16,772 bases of DNA from an uncultured Planctomycetaceae bacterium (GTDB lineage: Bacteria; Planctomycetota; Planctomycetia; Pirellulales; Pirellulaceae): contig CAIXSC010000155.1 of assembly GCA_903921945.1 (NCBI GenBank), positions 1 through 16,772 on the forward strand. The letters run 5' to 3'. Position 1 is the stretch's first letter; each line of letters opens with the position of its first letter. Both the position numbers and the translations under genes were made by a program. The notes beneath the pieces were generated by a model, which was not told where the DNA came from, ran no database searches, and saw only the letters and a program-made list of their open reading frames with translations. This document shows positions 15,632 to 16,772 of the stretch, one piece after another.

Positions 15632-16258
15632 TCAACCCGCTCGCGCTGGCTCGAACCGGCAACAAGCATCCCCATCCAAGCGGCACTCTGCCAATTTCAA
15701 CGTCTCGCCGACAAGTTCCGAAAACAACATTCGCTCCATCGCACAGATCGAACGATCGAATTCGGCCACTTCCGGATAGGGACAGGCCCGAGCATTGATG
15801 ACCGGCAACCCGTCCCGGCTTTCCACATCCACCGGAACCCGTCGTTGCCGAAACAACTCGGCCAACGCCCGCATCCGCTCTTCCGATGATCCGCCCTGCA
15901 CCTCGATCAGATACTTGTCCGCCAGTCGGCGACTGACCCGTTCCAGCAATCCACGGCGAATCTCGGGATCTTTGATATCCCGCAATTCCTGCCAAAGCAC
16001 CATCGCCAAATCCGCGAAATTGGAACCGGCTTGCCGCCTCCCCAAGCTGGTCAGTTCGTACTGGTGACTCGGACGCCCTCGGCCCGATCGCACTAACGAC
16101 CGGCGAACCAAGCCCTGCCCCATCAGTCGATTAACCCGCTGCCGCACGGCCGTCGCCGTCACTCCCAACGACTCTGCCAAGTCGCCGATCGACAAACAGC
16201 CGCGTTCACGCATGACGTCAAACAACGCCGTATCGGAGGGCAAGGATTCCGCTGTCAT
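15632..16258 (-). CDS. sufR: SufR-type Fe-S sensing transcriptional regulator, 208 aa
   Basis: A winged-helix repressor-like protein. The helix-turn-helix is at 21-50 (LSIGDLAESLGVTATAVRQRVNRL region), and the wing is at 58-70 with GRGRPSHQYELT. The C-terminal sensor part has Cys159 in CPYPEV, Cys172, Cys192 and Cys199-Cys200; the C-x12-C spacing of the first pair is a feature of SufR. In SufR family members a bound [4Fe-4S] cluster switches suf gene control: cluster present gives repression, loss gives expression. ATG 16258 has GAAGGA 9 nt upstream; an in-frame GTG at 16279 would add 7 residues. It leads the nuoB-suf series, so it likely controls it and itself. Confidence 0.8.
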   Translation of the reverse strand: MTAESLPSDTALFDVMRERGCLSIGDLAESLGVTATAVRQRVNRLMGQGLVRRSLVRSGRGRPSHQYELTSLGRRQAGSNFADLAMVLWQELRDIKDPEIRRGLLERVSRRLADKYLIEVQGGSSEERMRALAELFRQRRVPVDVESRDGLPVINARACPYPEVAEFDRSICAMERMLFSELVGETLKLAECRLDGDACCRFEPARAG

Positions 16259-16309
16259 CGCTCGAGTTCCTTCCGTCACCCCGCTTGGCCGTTGTCTCGT
16301 TGCCAGAGC

Positions 16310-16337
16310 ACTGTACCCGTTTCCGCATTTTTGACAA
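16310..16337 (-). promoter_or_regulatory. Candidate sufR promoter
   Basis: On the - strand, TTGTCA (16337-16332; five of six) and TACAGT (16315-16310; four of six) are separated by 16 nt. Transcription would start near 16303 and give a ~45-nt leader before ATG 16258. GACAAC (16333-16338) overlaps the -35 and GTTGTC (16291-16296) lies just past the start site, forming an inverted pair around the promoter. Confidence 0.4.
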
Positions 16338-16489
16338 CTGGATATTCGAAAAAGAGCGGGCGTGCTCCGCGATACCTCGGGGCGTTCCCCCAGCCCCGCG
16401 TGGAAAACGACGTCTTCGAGTCGTCACCACCAAACACTTGGCCGACGATCCCCAACATCCGCCCTACTCATCCCAACCCCTACATTTTC

Positions 16490-16517
16490 TTGACAACGGG
16501 CAAACAGACCGCATATT
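16490..16517 (+). promoter_or_regulatory. Candidate promoter for the small membrane-protein gene
   Basis: A perfect TTGACA (16490-16495), a 16-nt spacer, then CATATT (16512-16517, four of six). It would start transcription near 16524, about 88 nt before the GTG at 16612, and points away from sufR. Confidence 0.45.
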
Positions 16518-16523
16518 TCCAAT

Positions 16524-16541
16524 GGCCAACATGGCCTTTTT
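16524..16541 (+). terminator. Short hairpin followed by a T-run in the leader
   Basis: GGCCA (16524-16528), loop ACA, TGGCC (16532-16536), then five Ts (16537-16541). The stem is only 5 bp, so it is a weak terminator or attenuator candidate. It lies at the very start of the transcript expected from the promoter at 16490. Confidence 0.35.
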
Positions 16542-16611
16542 GATTAAGAAGGGCGCGGGGTCCGCAGGACGCTGGATCTGTTCGCGGCCATTATCTGGGA
16601 GAGCGAAAATC

Positions 16612-16719
16612 GTGTACCCGCCCATGGCTGCCGACGCGTTTGCCAGTTCGCTACAACTGTTCGTCTATCTCATGACCGTCATTGCGGTTGTGTTTAGCTG
16701 GCTGTCGGTTCCCCGGTAG
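16612..16719 (+). CDS. Small single-helix membrane protein, 35 aa
   Basis: Not recognised as a known family. GTG at 16612 is preceded, 8 nt away, by GGGAGAG (16597-16603). An internal ATG at 16624 would give 31 aa but has no such site. The peptide is MYPPMAAD followed by one hydrophobic stretch, about residues 11-31, rich in Leu, Val and Phe, and ends SVPR. It would span the membrane once. It is transcribed divergently from sufR, and the next possible gene starts 4 nt after its stop. Too short to judge by length alone; the site, the clean hydrophobic segment and the promoter support it. Confidence 0.55.
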   Translation: MYPPMAADAFASSLQLFVYLMTVIAVVFSWLSVPR

Positions 16720-16723
16720 GTAC

Positions 16724-16772
16724 ATGGGAAACCAATCTGCCGTTCCAACGATGGCTGCTCGCCTGAACTATC
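16724..16772 (+). CDS. Possible gene start, cut by the window edge
   Basis: An ATG at 16724 opens a frame MGNQSAVPTMAARLNY that is still open at the last base. It begins 4 nt after the small membrane-protein gene, with AGG (16718-16720) 3 nt upstream, closer than usual. An ATG at 16751 is a possible alternative. Too little is visible to identify it. Confidence 0.3.
   Translation, partial: MGNQSAVPTMAARLNY

Larger units (their letters stand above)
16259..16611. other. 353-bp regulatory region with no recognised gene
   Basis: No convincing coding sequence on either strand; small frames here lack ribosome-binding sites and recognisable domains. It holds the candidate sufR promoter (16310-16337), a right-pointing promoter (16490-16517), the hairpin plus T-run (16524-16541) and repeated GTTGTC/GACAAC hexamers. 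TTGACAAC occurs twice, at 16331-16338 and 16490-16497. Confidence 0.5.

Overview
This 16.8 kb window is bacterial, GC-rich and densely coded. It looks chromosomal and most resembles a planctomycete, probably Pirellulales-like. The evidence is a DUF11-repeat surface protein, a Tat-exported DUF1501 protein, a GH15-like protein beside an MfnD/orf17-like ATP-grasp protein, and a Rieske domain fused to a SufT/DUF59 domain. I inferred the taxonomy from gene content only. I see no tRNA, rRNA, CRISPR array, insertion sequence or phage gene.

Left part (1-5831). A 5'-truncated DUF11-repeat gene overlaps by 4 nt a small gene for a stand-alone LigD-type 3'-phosphoesterase domain, both on the + strand. 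Convergent to them, on the - strand, is a group read in the order ispD (isoprenoid precursor synthesis), a DUF1877 gene, tyrS (tyrosyl-tRNA synthetase) and a single-pass membrane protein whose start overlaps the tyrS stop.

Middle (5832-7504). A roughly 225 bp divergent control region carries short repeats and a good sigma70-type promoter. It separates ispD from a + strand DUF1501 gene.

Right part (7505-16258). One long - strand series reads sufR-like regulator, nuoB, sufC, sufB, sufD, Rieske-SufT fusion, ATP-grasp, GH15-like. SufB, SufC and SufD form the Fe-S scaffold complex. The regulator has the winged helix and C-terminal cysteines of a SufR-type Fe-S sensor. The fusion protein probably helps mature or transfer clusters. 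NuoB is itself an Fe-S subunit of respiratory complex I, and here it sits alone, away from other nuo genes. No sufS or sufU/sufE is present in the window, so the sulfur donor must be encoded elsewhere. The last two genes are tightly coupled to each other (3 nt gap, perfect AGGAGG) and have no obvious Fe-S role.

Right edge (16259-16772). A 353 bp region without a recognisable gene holds a candidate sufR promoter, a second promoter pointing right, and a hairpin plus T-run in the leader of a 35-residue single-helix membrane protein. Another possible reading frame begins right after it and runs off the window.

The best candidates for something new are the Fe-S module itself (SufR, NuoB, SufCBD, and the Rieske-SufT fusion with its Cys/His-containing linker) and the uncharacterised ATP-grasp/GH15-like pair behind it.
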